Shown here one piece after another: positions 43,120-50,647 of a stretch of 64,000 nucleotides of DNA. The DNA comes from CAZQSL01 sp964595945 (GTDB lineage Bacteria; UBP15; UBA6099; JAJRTR01), in the NCBI GenBank assembly GCA_964595945.1, contig CAZQSL010000002.1:38752-102751 (forward strand), in the 5' to 3' direction. The notes beneath the pieces are model-generated. The model had not been told where the DNA came from, did not search any database, and saw only the letters and a list, made by a program, of their open reading frames with translations. Within the stretch, counting starts at the first letter, position 1. Every line of letters starts with the position of its first letter. Position numbers and translations under genes: made by a program.

Positions 43120-43851
43120 TCAGTCCCGTTGAGACTTACAGGTTTCGATTGGCATGGTGAGTTGTTGGTTGATCAGCATGGACGGCAGTTCTGAAATGTC
43201 GCTGATTGATCTGACATGGGACCATCCGAATTGAGCGGGGTCAAGCATGACGGGTGTTATCCCCGCGTTTTGTGCGCCGACGACATCCGCGTAGTGCAAA
43301 TCTCCGACATGTATGGCTTCCTGTGGCTTGACGCCAGCGGCGGAGAGGGCGATGTGGAATATCTCGCGCGCGGGTTTTTCGTAACCAACAGCTTGTGAGT
43401 CGATGATGAAATCGAAATAGCCGTCGAATCCGTCTCGCTGAAATCTTTCGATCAGTTTTCCGTCGCTGTTGGAAATCACGCCTGTGCAAAGGCCCATTGC
43501 CTTGAGGGTTTCGAGGGTGGCCGTGACAGAGTGAGGGATGACATGCCAGAGTCCGGCTCCTGCGTTTTCGCTCCACAGCGTTTCGATGATTGTGGAGATC
43601 ACCGAGTCGTCATCCACTCCGAGAAGCGAGGCAAACACGCCGAAGTACAAATCCCACGGGTCTTTGCCCGTCAGGGTGTCTTCGGCCATTGCAGCGTCGA
43701 AGGCGCGTCGCGCGAAATACTCCACGCATTCACAATCTTCAGCGTCGCATTCCACGCCGTATCGTCTGAATTCGCGTGCAATGCGTTCGTAGTCAAGATA
43801 GACAAGCGTGTTGCCCGCGTCAAAAAAAACTGCCCTGATTCCATTGATCAT
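43120..43851 (-). CDS. HAD-superfamily hydrolase
   Basis: 243-residue phosphatase-type HAD enzyme with an alpha-helical cap (subclass I). Motif I is VFFDAGNTLV, with the second Asp of the usual DxDxT changed to Gly-Asn (DAGNT), a variant common in this group. Motif II is ISNSDG, the motif III lysine is in YEKPARE, and motif IV is HVGDLHYADV. Substrate unknown; phosphoglycolate-like or nucleotide phosphatases are the closest type. ATG 43851 follows AAGGAAAA; the frame is open upstream into moeA's 3' side, without conserved sequence. Confidence 0.8.
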   Translation of the reverse strand: MINGIRAVFFDAGNTLVYLDYERIAREFRRYGVECDAEDCECVEYFARRAFDAAMAEDTLTGKDPWDLYFGVFASLLGVDDDSVISTIIETLWSENAGAGLWHVIPHSVTATLETLKAMGLCTGVISNSDGKLIERFQRDGFDGYFDFIIDSQAVGYEKPAREIFHIALSAAGVKPQEAIHVGDLHYADVVGAQNAGITPVMLDPAQFGWSHVRSISDISELPSMLINQQLTMPIETCKSQRD

Positions 43852-43966
43852 CGGCCTTTTTTTCCTTGCAATTTCGTGCTGCTGCCAGACTGAAACCGAT
43901 GAAATCTGCGCCGAAGGCATTCCTCGAAAAGTTGTCTGTGTTGGCGCATGATTGCCGTGTGGAAAT

Positions 43967-45172
43967 TCAAGCAAGCAGCATGATTTCAACCATGTCGCCA
44001 GCGGAAGCAGCCGAGACATCCTGGGGGAGAAAAATGAAACAGTCGGCATCGCGCATCGAGGCGAGTATCCCCGAGCCTTGCGCGCCGGTGGTCTTTACCG
44101 ATATGCCTTCGCGTGAGTATGAAACGATGCCGCGGAGGATTTTTACACGATCGCTTTTTTCCTTCACATCGTGTTCGAGGCGTGCCCACGCGCGTTTTCT
44201 GAAGAGGTGCGCTGCGCCCATCATCTGCAACATCATCGGGCGCACGAACATCTCGAATCCCACCATGACGGAAACGGGATTGCCCGGCAGTCCGATGAAT
44301 GGTTTCCCTCCGTAGCTGCCGAATGCGTGGGGTTTGCCTGGCTTCATGGCGATATTCCAGAAATCAAGAGCGCCTTTTTCTTTGACAATATGGCCGACGA
44401 GATCGTAGTCTCCGACTGATACGCCGCCGGAAGTGATTATGAGGTCGCATTCCACGGCAGCCCGGTCGAGGCAGTTTTCAATGGCTTCGCGATTGTCAGA
44501 AACAATGTCGTAGCGTATTGGCAACGCGCCAGTCTCGCGGCTCATGGCGGAAATGGTGTAGCCGTTGGTATTGCGCACTTTGCCGCGTGACATGGGTTCG
44601 GATGGTTCGATGATTTCATTGCCAGTGGTGATGATGCCGGCAATGGGGCGGCGGGCGACTTCGACAGACGATGCGCCTGCGGAAGACAGAATGCCAGTGT
44701 CGGCCGCTCGCAAGACTTTGCCGCGGTGGAGTACGACCGTATCGCACGCGAGGTCTTCACCCGCCCGCCGGATGTTTGCCCCGGTACGTACGGGGCTGAA
44801 AACAGTTACCGTGTCGTCATTGCGCCTGGTGTATTCCTGCATCAGTACGGCATCAGCTCCAGAGGGAATGATGGCACCGGTGAAAATCCGTGCCGCCGAT
44901 CCGGAAACAACAGTTTCGTGAGGTATGCTGCCAGCGGGTATATCTTCGATGATCCGTAGTGTGACAGGTGCCTGATCTGAGGCCGGGGCAGTGTCGGCGG
45001 CGACTACCGCGTAGCCGTCCATTGCGGAGTTGTCCTCAAAGGGGACATTGCAGTCAGCCACGATATCGCGAGCGAGCACACGGCCAGGCGACTCGTGCAG
45101 AAGGACTGTTTCGGTGCCGATGCTGGCGGCCGTTTTGAGGACGATTTCGATGGCCTGTTCTATTGTGATCAT
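43967..45172 (-). CDS. moeA: Molybdopterin molybdenumtransferase
   Basis: Inserts molybdate (or tungstate in related enzymes) into adenylated molybdopterin. 401 residues with domains in the known order: SAMDGYAVV near the N-terminus, the central MPT-binding domain with ITSGGVSVGDYD, then KPGKPHAFG and GLPGNPVSVMV, and a C-terminal beta-barrel. ATG 45172 overlaps the kal stop by four bases, so moeA is coupled to a lysine-fermentation gene. No other molybdopterin-synthesis gene or molybdoenzyme is in the window. Confidence 0.93.
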   Translation of the reverse strand: MITIEQAIEIVLKTAASIGTETVLLHESPGRVLARDIVADCNVPFEDNSAMDGYAVVAADTAPASDQAPVTLRIIEDIPAGSIPHETVVSGSAARIFTGAIIPSGADAVLMQEYTRRNDDTVTVFSPVRTGANIRRAGEDLACDTVVLHRGKVLRAADTGILSSAGASSVEVARRPIAGIITTGNEIIEPSEPMSRGKVRNTNGYTISAMSRETGALPIRYDIVSDNREAIENCLDRAAVECDLIITSGGVSVGDYDLVGHIVKEKGALDFWNIAMKPGKPHAFGSYGGKPFIGLPGNPVSVMVGFEMFVRPMMLQMMGAAHLFRKRAWARLEHDVKEKSDRVKILRGIVSYSREGISVKTTGAQGSGILASMRDADCFIFLPQDVSAASAGDMVEIMLLA

Positions 45173-45573
45173 GTGAGTGCCTGTTTCCGTTTCATCTCTT
45201 TTGGAGTTACGCAGATGCCTTCTGCACGCGCTACGAGTACCGGCGCGTCAAGGAAATCTGCAGCTGATGGCGAGACGTCGCGGCGCGCTGCAATGACTTT
45301 CCACGCTTCGAATGACATCTTGCGGGAGGTATTGCCGACATGGCCGATTTCGCCGCGCACTTCGATGTAGTCGCCTGCGAAAACGGGAGCGAGGAATTCG
45401 ATTTCGTCATAGCGAAGAAATAGTCCTTCATCGCCGTCAAGCTTGATGAGAAGTTCTGTGGCGACATCTCCGAAGATGCCGACGATGCGTGCGCCGTCAA
45501 CGAGGTCTCCGCCATAATGTGCGTCGTGAGCACTCATTCGCATTCTGATAACCGATGTGATTTTTTCTTCCAT
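45169..45573 (-). CDS. kal: 3-aminobutyryl-CoA ammonia-lyase
   Basis: Hot-dog-fold enzyme of lysine fermentation; it eliminates ammonia from L-3-aminobutyryl-CoA to give crotonyl-CoA. The 134-residue length is right. RMSAHDAHYGGDLVDGARI, FGDVATELLIKLDGDEG and the EFLAPVFAGDYIEVRG/VGNTSRKMSFEA blocks are diagnostic of Kal. A GGAG lies seven bases before ATG 45573. It follows the TrmB-like regulator gene by 18 bases and overlaps moeA, and is transcribed away from the rest of the pathway genes, which lie on the other side of the regulator. Confidence 0.93.
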   Translation of the reverse strand: MEEKITSVIRMRMSAHDAHYGGDLVDGARIVGIFGDVATELLIKLDGDEGLFLRYDEIEFLAPVFAGDYIEVRGEIGHVGNTSRKMSFEAWKVIAARRDVSPSAADFLDAPVLVARAEGICVTPKEMKRKQALT

Positions 45574-45591
45574 GTTTTTCTCCGTTAATAA

Positions 45592-46419
45592 TTATTCCCG
45601 GACGGGGTCGAAGGCGTCGAGTTTGACGAGTTCCTTGCCGAAGATGTCAAAGACGGGTTTGCCGACTTCCTTGAGGATGCGTTCGAGATAGATTTCATGA
45701 TTGACGAGATCGACGGCGTTGGTGACGAGTCCCCTGTTGTGAGTATATACGCCTTCGACGTTGTTGTCAGGGAAAATCGAGCCAGTGATGCAACTTTCGC
45801 GGTCGGCGACAAGCACGAACTGACGTCCCATGATTTTGACAGCCTCTTGTTTGGAACCACTGTGCGTGATTGCTCCGACATTGTGCTGTTGCAGTTTTTT
45901 GACACCCTTGTGGCTGCCGTATAGTACAAGCGCGATCTTGACCTCTCGTTTGGCAGCGTCGATGAGCAGCGGCAGAAATTCATCGAATTCGTCGTCCCAT
46001 GTCGCGACGTGGAGTGATGTCTTTGCGCTTTTGGTCAGAGCTTTGCCGCGTGCTACGAGGTCTTTCTGTGATGTGACACGCCAGAGTACTTCGACGATGT
46101 TTTTTTTATTGGTAAATTCGTCAAGCGCGTCGCGGGCGGAGCCGCAGGCATCTTTGATCGAATCCTCGATGCTGTCGATAAGAGCGGTTGCATCGACCGG
46201 CGCGAAAAGTTTAGTCGAGTCGTCGGGTGTTTCGATCTGCACGATTGCGTTGCGTGCGATGAGTCTTTCGATACATTCATAAATCTTTCCGCGGGGGATG
46301 CCGCTCAACTTCGCTATCTGGTAGCCGTTGCCCGGTGATTGTTTCAGCAGGGCACAGTAAGCGCGTGCTTCGTATTCGCTGAATCCTATTGCCTTCAAAG
46401 ACTTGAGTGCCTGTTCCAT
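45592..46419 (-). CDS. TrmB-family transcriptional regulator (probable regulator of lysine fermentation)
   Basis: 275 residues. An N-terminal winged helix of the TrmB type (LKAIGFSEYEARAYCALLKQ, then GIPRGKIYECIERL) is followed by a coiled linker and a C-terminal effector part resembling a phospholipase-D-like fold (LHVATWDDEFDEFLPLLIDAAKREVKI...). TrmB proteins bind palindromic operators and respond to a small molecule; the ligand here is unknown, perhaps lysine or a pathway intermediate. It is encoded next to kal and divergently from kce. The perfect repeat at 46554-46585 is a natural operator and a lone half-site, TAGTAAC, lies downstream of its own promoter. No good ribosome site is seen before ATG 46419. 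Confidence 0.8.
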   Translation of the reverse strand: MEQALKSLKAIGFSEYEARAYCALLKQSPGNGYQIAKLSGIPRGKIYECIERLIARNAIVQIETPDDSTKLFAPVDATALIDSIEDSIKDACGSARDALDEFTNKKNIVEVLWRVTSQKDLVARGKALTKSAKTSLHVATWDDEFDEFLPLLIDAAKREVKIALVLYGSHKGVKKLQQHNVGAITHSGSKQEAVKIMGRQFVLVADRESCITGSIFPDNNVEGVYTHNRGLVTNAVDLVNHEIYLERILKEVGKPVFDIFGKELVKLDAFDPVRE

Positions 46420-46443
46420 CGTTTAGCCCAGTCGAAGATGTTG

Positions 46444-46450
46444 TAGTAAC
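46444..46450. promoter_or_regulatory. Single operator-like half-site near the regulator's own start of transcription
   Basis: TAGTAAC matches the core of the repeat at 46554-46585 (TAGTAACC). It lies 14-20 bp downstream of the regulator's predicted -10, suggesting weaker self-control. A partner half-site was not found. Confidence 0.3.
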
Positions 46451-46463
46451 TCCAATAGTGGAC

Positions 46464-46493
46464 ACTTTAGCACGACAATGGCGCTCTATTCAA
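46464..46493 (-). promoter_or_regulatory. Promoter of the regulator-kal-moeA run
   Basis: Minus strand: TTGAAT (46493-46488), 18-bp spacer, TAAAGT (46469-46464). Leader of about 40 nt to ATG 46419. Confidence 0.45.
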
Positions 46494-46532
46494 CCGATAT
46501 TCCTGAAAGCGTGGATGAAGTTAATAAATCTG

Positions 46533-46561
46533 TTGACATGATTCAATGAAACCGCTATAGT
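46533..46561 (+). promoter_or_regulatory. Near-consensus promoter of the kce-kdd-kam operon
   Basis: TTGACA (46533-46538), 17-bp spacer, TATAGT (46556-46561). Transcription would start near 46568, inside the inverted repeat. The kce start follows at 46614 with a GGAGG site. Confidence 0.8.
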
Positions 46562-46585
46562 AACCACATGAGAGGTTACTATAGC
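46554..46585. promoter_or_regulatory. Perfect 12-bp inverted repeat, probable operator
   Basis: GCTATAGTAACC (46554-46565) and GGTTACTATAGC (46574-46585) are exact reverse complements separated by 8 bp, a 20-bp centre-to-centre distance (two helical turns). It overlaps the -10 and the start of transcription, the place expected for a repressor. The neighbouring TrmB-like regulator is the obvious candidate to bind it. Confidence 0.8.
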
Positions 46586-46613
46586 CGAGCTGTCATTTCT
46601 GGAGGCAAACAAC

Positions 46614-47432
46614 ATGAGAAAAGTACTAATCACATGTGCTATCACCGGTGCCGAAACCACAAGGCAGCACAATCCCAATCTGCCGCTCACCCCCCATGAA
46701 ATAGCTGATGCGGCCGTTGACGCACGCGAAGCAGGCGCGTCCATACTTCACCTGCATGTCAGGGATGTCGAAGGCAATCCCACCCAGTCTCCCGAAGTTT
46801 ACAGACAGACAATGGAACTCGTCCGCGCAAAAACCGACATTGTGATCGAAGTGACCACCGGCGGAGCGTCATGGATGTCGCTTGATGAGAGAATGCTGCC
46901 TCTCAGTCTCGATCCTGAAATGGCTTCGCTCGATTGCGGCACCATGAATTTCGGAGACGAGACAATTGTCAACACATTGCCCATGATTCGCCAGTGTGCC
47001 GCCGAGATGAAAGCACGCAACATCCGTCCTACAATCGAGGTGTTCGATCTTTCGCACATTGACGCTTCTGTCAGAATAATGGAGGAAAAACTCATCGAAG
47101 AGCCACTTCACTATGGCATTATCCTGAATGTGCCGGGTGGCGTGAGATACGATGTGTCAACTCTGGATTTCTTCGCAAGACGCTTGCCCGCTGGTGCGAA
47201 ATGGACAGTTGCTGGCATCGGTGGCCGTGCGTCCGTGCCTTCCATATTGTCTGCGCTCGCGATGGGTGGCAACATCCGCGTGGGGTTTGAAGATAATGTC
47301 TACTATGAAAAAGGCGTGCTTGCCGCCAGCAATGGCCAACTCGTCGAACGCGCCGCACGTCTTGTCGCCGATGCAGGGTTTTCCCCAGCAACACCCGACG
47401 ATGTACGCGCTATGCTCAAAATATATAAATGA
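46614..47432 (+). CDS. kce: 3-keto-5-aminohexanoate cleavage enzyme
   Basis: Zn-dependent BKACE-family enzyme. It condenses 3-keto-5-aminohexanoate with acetyl-CoA and cleaves it to acetoacetate and L-3-aminobutyryl-CoA. 272 residues. The zinc ligands His46 and His48 lie in LHLHVRD, at the same numbers as in the characterised Kce; Glu226 in VGFEDNVYY is the probable third. ITGAET at 10-15, TGG at 82-84 and AGIGGRAS are further family marks. GGAGG lies before ATG 46614. First gene of the rightward operon. BKACE proteins vary in substrate, but the neighbours kdd, kal and kam genes fix the assignment. Confidence 0.95.
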   Translation: MRKVLITCAITGAETTRQHNPNLPLTPHEIADAAVDAREAGASILHLHVRDVEGNPTQSPEVYRQTMELVRAKTDIVIEVTTGGASWMSLDERMLPLSLDPEMASLDCGTMNFGDETIVNTLPMIRQCAAEMKARNIRPTIEVFDLSHIDASVRIMEEKLIEEPLHYGIILNVPGGVRYDVSTLDFFARRLPAGAKWTVAGIGGRASVPSILSALAMGGNIRVGFEDNVYYEKGVLAASNGQLVERAARLVADAGFSPATPDDVRAMLKIYK

Positions 47433-47450
47433 ATCATAAGGAGGAATAGC

Positions 47451-48497
47451 ATGGACTCTCAACTCAGCGGGTGCATTTTTGGCAGCCACAGGGTAATCGA
47501 ACCGATCGGTGTCCTGCCTCAGCCAGCGACAAGAATTGACAATGATATGGACACGATCAGAAATAACGAGATACTTGTCGGCGTCGATACACTCAATATA
47601 GATTCCGCGAGTTTCACACAGATCGAGGAAGAAGCCGGCGGTGATGTCGACAAGATCAAGCAGACGATACTTGGTATTGTAGCGCAGCGCGGCAAGATGC
47701 AGAATCCGGTCACTGGCTCTGGCGGCATGTTTATCGGCACTGTCGAAAAAGTTGGAGAATTGCTCGCCAATATCGATCTCAAACCCGGCGACCGTATCGC
47801 GAGTCTCGTGTCGCTTTCGCTGACTCCGCTTCGCATCGATGAAATTGTCAGCGTCAACAAAGACACTGATCAGGTCACTATCAAGGGGAAAGCCGTTCTG
47901 TTCGAGAGTGGTCTCTATGCAAAGCTGCCAGAGGACATTCCGGCAAAACTTGCCCTTGCGGTGCTTGACGTATGCGGCGCACCGGCTCAGACTGCCCGCC
48001 TTGTAAAACATGGATACAACGTCGTAATTATCGGCGCCGCAGGCAAATCAGGCGTGCTTTGCTCATACGTCGCCAAAAAGCTTGCTGGCTCCGAAGGAAA
48101 GGTTATCGGTCTCGGCAACGTCGAATCTGCCAATCAGTCGCTCCGTGATATGGGTTTTTGCGATCATGTCCTGACTATCGACGCAACTGACGCGCTCAAG
48201 TGCTACAGGGAAATATCTTTTCTGACCGAAGGCAGGCTCGCCGATGTTGTCATCAATTGCGTAAACGTGCCAAACACCGAAATGCCTTCAATTCTCATGT
48301 GCCGGGAAAATGGCACGATCTACTTTTTCAGCATGGCGACATCATTCTCGAAAGCGGCGCTTGGCGCAGAAGGCGTCGGCAAGGATGTCAACATGATGAT
48401 CGGCAACGGCTATGCCAAAGGCCATGCGCAGCTCGCTCTGGATATCCTGCGCGAGTCGTCAGTGATCAGAAATCTATATGAATCAGTCTATTGCTGA
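47451..48497 (+). CDS. kdd: L-erythro-3,5-diaminohexanoate dehydrogenase
   Basis: Oxidatively deaminates 3,5-diaminohexanoate to 5-amino-3-oxohexanoate with NAD+. 348 residues; VVIIGAAGKSGVLCSYVAKK is the dinucleotide-binding segment, LGNVESANQSLRDMGF follows, and HRVIEPIGVLPQPATRID is the typical Kdd beginning. AAGGAGG lies eight bases before ATG 47451. It is 18 bases after kce and 9 before kamA. Confidence 0.95.
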   Translation: MDSQLSGCIFGSHRVIEPIGVLPQPATRIDNDMDTIRNNEILVGVDTLNIDSASFTQIEEEAGGDVDKIKQTILGIVAQRGKMQNPVTGSGGMFIGTVEKVGELLANIDLKPGDRIASLVSLSLTPLRIDEIVSVNKDTDQVTIKGKAVLFESGLYAKLPEDIPAKLALAVLDVCGAPAQTARLVKHGYNVVIIGAAGKSGVLCSYVAKKLAGSEGKVIGLGNVESANQSLRDMGFCDHVLTIDATDALKCYREISFLTEGRLADVVINCVNVPNTEMPSILMCRENGTIYFFSMATSFSKAALGAEGVGKDVNMMIGNGYAKGHAQLALDILRESSVIRNLYESVYC

Positions 48498-48506
48498 GGT
48501 GGTATC

Positions 48507-49781
48507 ATGAAAATTTACAAATCCGTCGATTACACACAGGTTCCGTTTTTCAGGGACGTCGCTCCCGAAGACTGGAATGACTGGCGCTGGCAACTCAGAA
48601 ATGTCGTCAAGGATGTCGACACTCTCTCGAAGATAATCACACTCGATGACATGGCGAAAGAGAATCTGAATAAGTGTCTCGAAAAATTCCGCATGGCCAT
48701 CACGCCGTATTATGCCGCACTCATGGACAAGGAATATGAGCTTTGCTCCGTGCGCCTGCAGGCTGTTCCGTCCATTCGCGAACTCGACGGTTGCGAGGAT
48801 GATCTCGACGACCCTCTGCACGAAGATGTCGACTCGCCCGCTCCCGGCCTCACTCACAGGTATCCCGATCGAGTGCTGTTCCTTATCACCAACATTTGCT
48901 CGATGAATTGCCGCCACTGCACGCGCCGCCGCCTTGTCGGTTTTGAAGATCAGCATCTGTCAAGGGAGAACATCGAAGCCGGCATCGCATACATTCGCGA
49001 ACACAAGGAAATCCGTGACGTGCTGATTTCCGGCGGTGATCCGCTCGTGCTCCCTGACGACAGGATCGAATGGGTGCTCCAGCAACTTCGCTCGATAGAA
49101 CATGTAGAGATCATCCGCATGGGTACTCGCACTCCTGTCGTTATGCCGATGCGCATTACGGATGATTTCGTCAACATGATAAAAAAGTATCATCCCGTTT
49201 TCATAAATACGCATTTCAATCACTACAAGGAAATAACCGCTGAAGCGAAAGAAGCCTGTCGCAAACTCGCGGACGCCGGTATCCCTCTTGGCAATCAGAC
49301 TGTCCTGCTGCGTGATGTCAACGACTGTCCGCGCATAATGAAAAAACTCGTGCAGGAACTTCTCATGATCCGCGTGCGTCCATACTATATCTACCAGTGC
49401 GATCTCTCTAACGGCATCGGGCACTTCCGCACATCGGTCGCTCGCGGTGTAGAAATTATCGAAAATCTTCGCGGTCACACGACAGGTCTTGCGGTGCCGA
49501 CATTCGTAGTTGATGCTCCTGGCGGCGGCGGCAAAATCCCCGTCATGCCCGACTATCTCATTTCCTATTCTGACAAACGCGTCATCCTTCGCAATTTCGA
49601 AGGTGTGATCACTTCATATACGCAGCCCAAAAACGTATATTCCGATTGTTGGTGCGAACTATGCAAATCCGACAATAACGGTCCGACCGATGGAGTCGCC
49701 ACCCTCATGAACGGTCAGAGGCTCTGCCTCGAACCTAAGGAACTCAAACGCGCCATAAGGAAAAACGGACATGACGATTGA
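48507..49781 (+). CDS. kamA: Lysine 2,3-aminomutase
   Basis: Radical-SAM, PLP enzyme that converts L-lysine to L-beta-lysine, the first step of the fermentation. 424 residues. The cluster cysteines are Cys131, Cys135 and Cys138 (CSMNCRHC), and the PLP lysine is Lys343 in APGGGGKIPV. Cys274 and the C-terminal Cys381, Cys383 and Cys386 (CWCELC) match the zinc-site cysteines of the clostridial enzyme with a constant offset of six. This full set, the length and the kam neighbours rule out the shorter EpmB-type enzymes. It overlaps kamB by 11 bases. Confidence 0.96.
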   Translation: MKIYKSVDYTQVPFFRDVAPEDWNDWRWQLRNVVKDVDTLSKIITLDDMAKENLNKCLEKFRMAITPYYAALMDKEYELCSVRLQAVPSIRELDGCEDDLDDPLHEDVDSPAPGLTHRYPDRVLFLITNICSMNCRHCTRRRLVGFEDQHLSRENIEAGIAYIREHKEIRDVLISGGDPLVLPDDRIEWVLQQLRSIEHVEIIRMGTRTPVVMPMRITDDFVNMIKKYHPVFINTHFNHYKEITAEAKEACRKLADAGIPLGNQTVLLRDVNDCPRIMKKLVQELLMIRVRPYYIYQCDLSNGIGHFRTSVARGVEIIENLRGHTTGLAVPTFVVDAPGGGGKIPVMPDYLISYSDKRVILRNFEGVITSYTQPKNVYSDCWCELCKSDNNGPTDGVATLMNGQRLCLEPKELKRAIRKNGHDD

Positions 49782-50631
49782 CTGGAGCGAATTCAGGGGA
49801 AAAACGGTTTTCATCACTGGTTCCCACAAAAATTCCGGCAAGACGACTTTCCTGAAATACGCACTTGCAAACCTCCGCGCTATAAATCTGCCGCCAGCCT
49901 TTATGTCTATCGGTGTGGATGGCGAACAATGCGACTACCTCTATGGTAATCTCAAGCCGATCATCATCGCTGCAAGAGGCGATTATATCGTTACGACGGA
50001 AAAGGCCATGAACGCAAGCGATGCGGCGTTTTCTATCATCGAGGTATTCCCGCAGAAAAACATCTTCGGGCGACATGTGCTTTCGAGAGTCATTCGTGAA
50101 GGGAGCGTCGAACTCATAGGCCCGTCCTGTAATTCGCGAATCGCTGAAATCGCTACGCGTGTTTTTTCAGGCACTACAGCCAGTACGTTTCTCGTAGATG
50201 GCGCTGTCAACCGTGTCACACAGATATCGTCCGTCACAAATGCCGCATTCGTCAACGTGCTTCGCGTCACTCCTTCGACTGTCAAAAGCACTACCGATCT
50301 CATCAAGCTGACTATGCTTATGACTGAATTCGACGAATATGATGGATCGTTTGCCGGCAATCCGTATTTTATCGACGGAGCGCTGACTTCCGCGAAGATC
50401 GAAAGGCTGCCAGATGACTGTACTGCTGTTGTTGTCGATGATCTATCGAAAGTTTTTATCACTTATGCGGAAATGCTCAGGCTTGCCGCAAGAGTGAAGA
50501 TACTTTTCCGCAACAAGCTTGCCTTGTTGTTTTTCGTGGTCAATCTGTTCAACATCGGCGAAAAGTATTTTTTTGATTTCATCGATTGCGATACCGCAGC
50601 AAGGATAGTGATCAATCCGTTTGCAGAATGA
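49771..50631 (+). CDS. kamB: KamB, P-loop protein of the lysine 5,6-aminomutase cluster
   Basis: 286 residues with a Walker A motif close to the N-terminus (TGSHKNSGKTTFLKYA), VDGAVNRV in the middle and an otherwise unfamiliar sequence. In other lysine fermenters a kamB gene also sits between kamA and kamC. Together with KamC it is thought to protect or reactivate the adenosylcobalamin-dependent KamDE, in the manner of other B12-enzyme reactivases; I know of no direct proof. It overlaps kamA by 11 bases and ends 16 bases before kamC, so the unit is tightly coupled. No membrane segments or signal peptide. Confidence 0.85.
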   Translation: MTIDWSEFRGKTVFITGSHKNSGKTTFLKYALANLRAINLPPAFMSIGVDGEQCDYLYGNLKPIIIAARGDYIVTTEKAMNASDAAFSIIEVFPQKNIFGRHVLSRVIREGSVELIGPSCNSRIAEIATRVFSGTTASTFLVDGAVNRVTQISSVTNAAFVNVLRVTPSTVKSTTDLIKLTMLMTEFDEYDGSFAGNPYFIDGALTSAKIERLPDDCTAVVVDDLSKVFITYAEMLRLAARVKILFRNKLALLFFVVNLFNIGEKYFFDFIDCDTAARIVINPFAE

Positions 50632-50647
50632 TGTGGTGGAGAGAGCA

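Noticed and set aside
48507..49781. kamA as an EF-P lysine-modifying enzyme (EpmB)
   Set aside because: It has the full length and the zinc cysteines of lysine 2,3-aminomutase, and stands with kamDE, kdd, kce and kal; no epmA is nearby.
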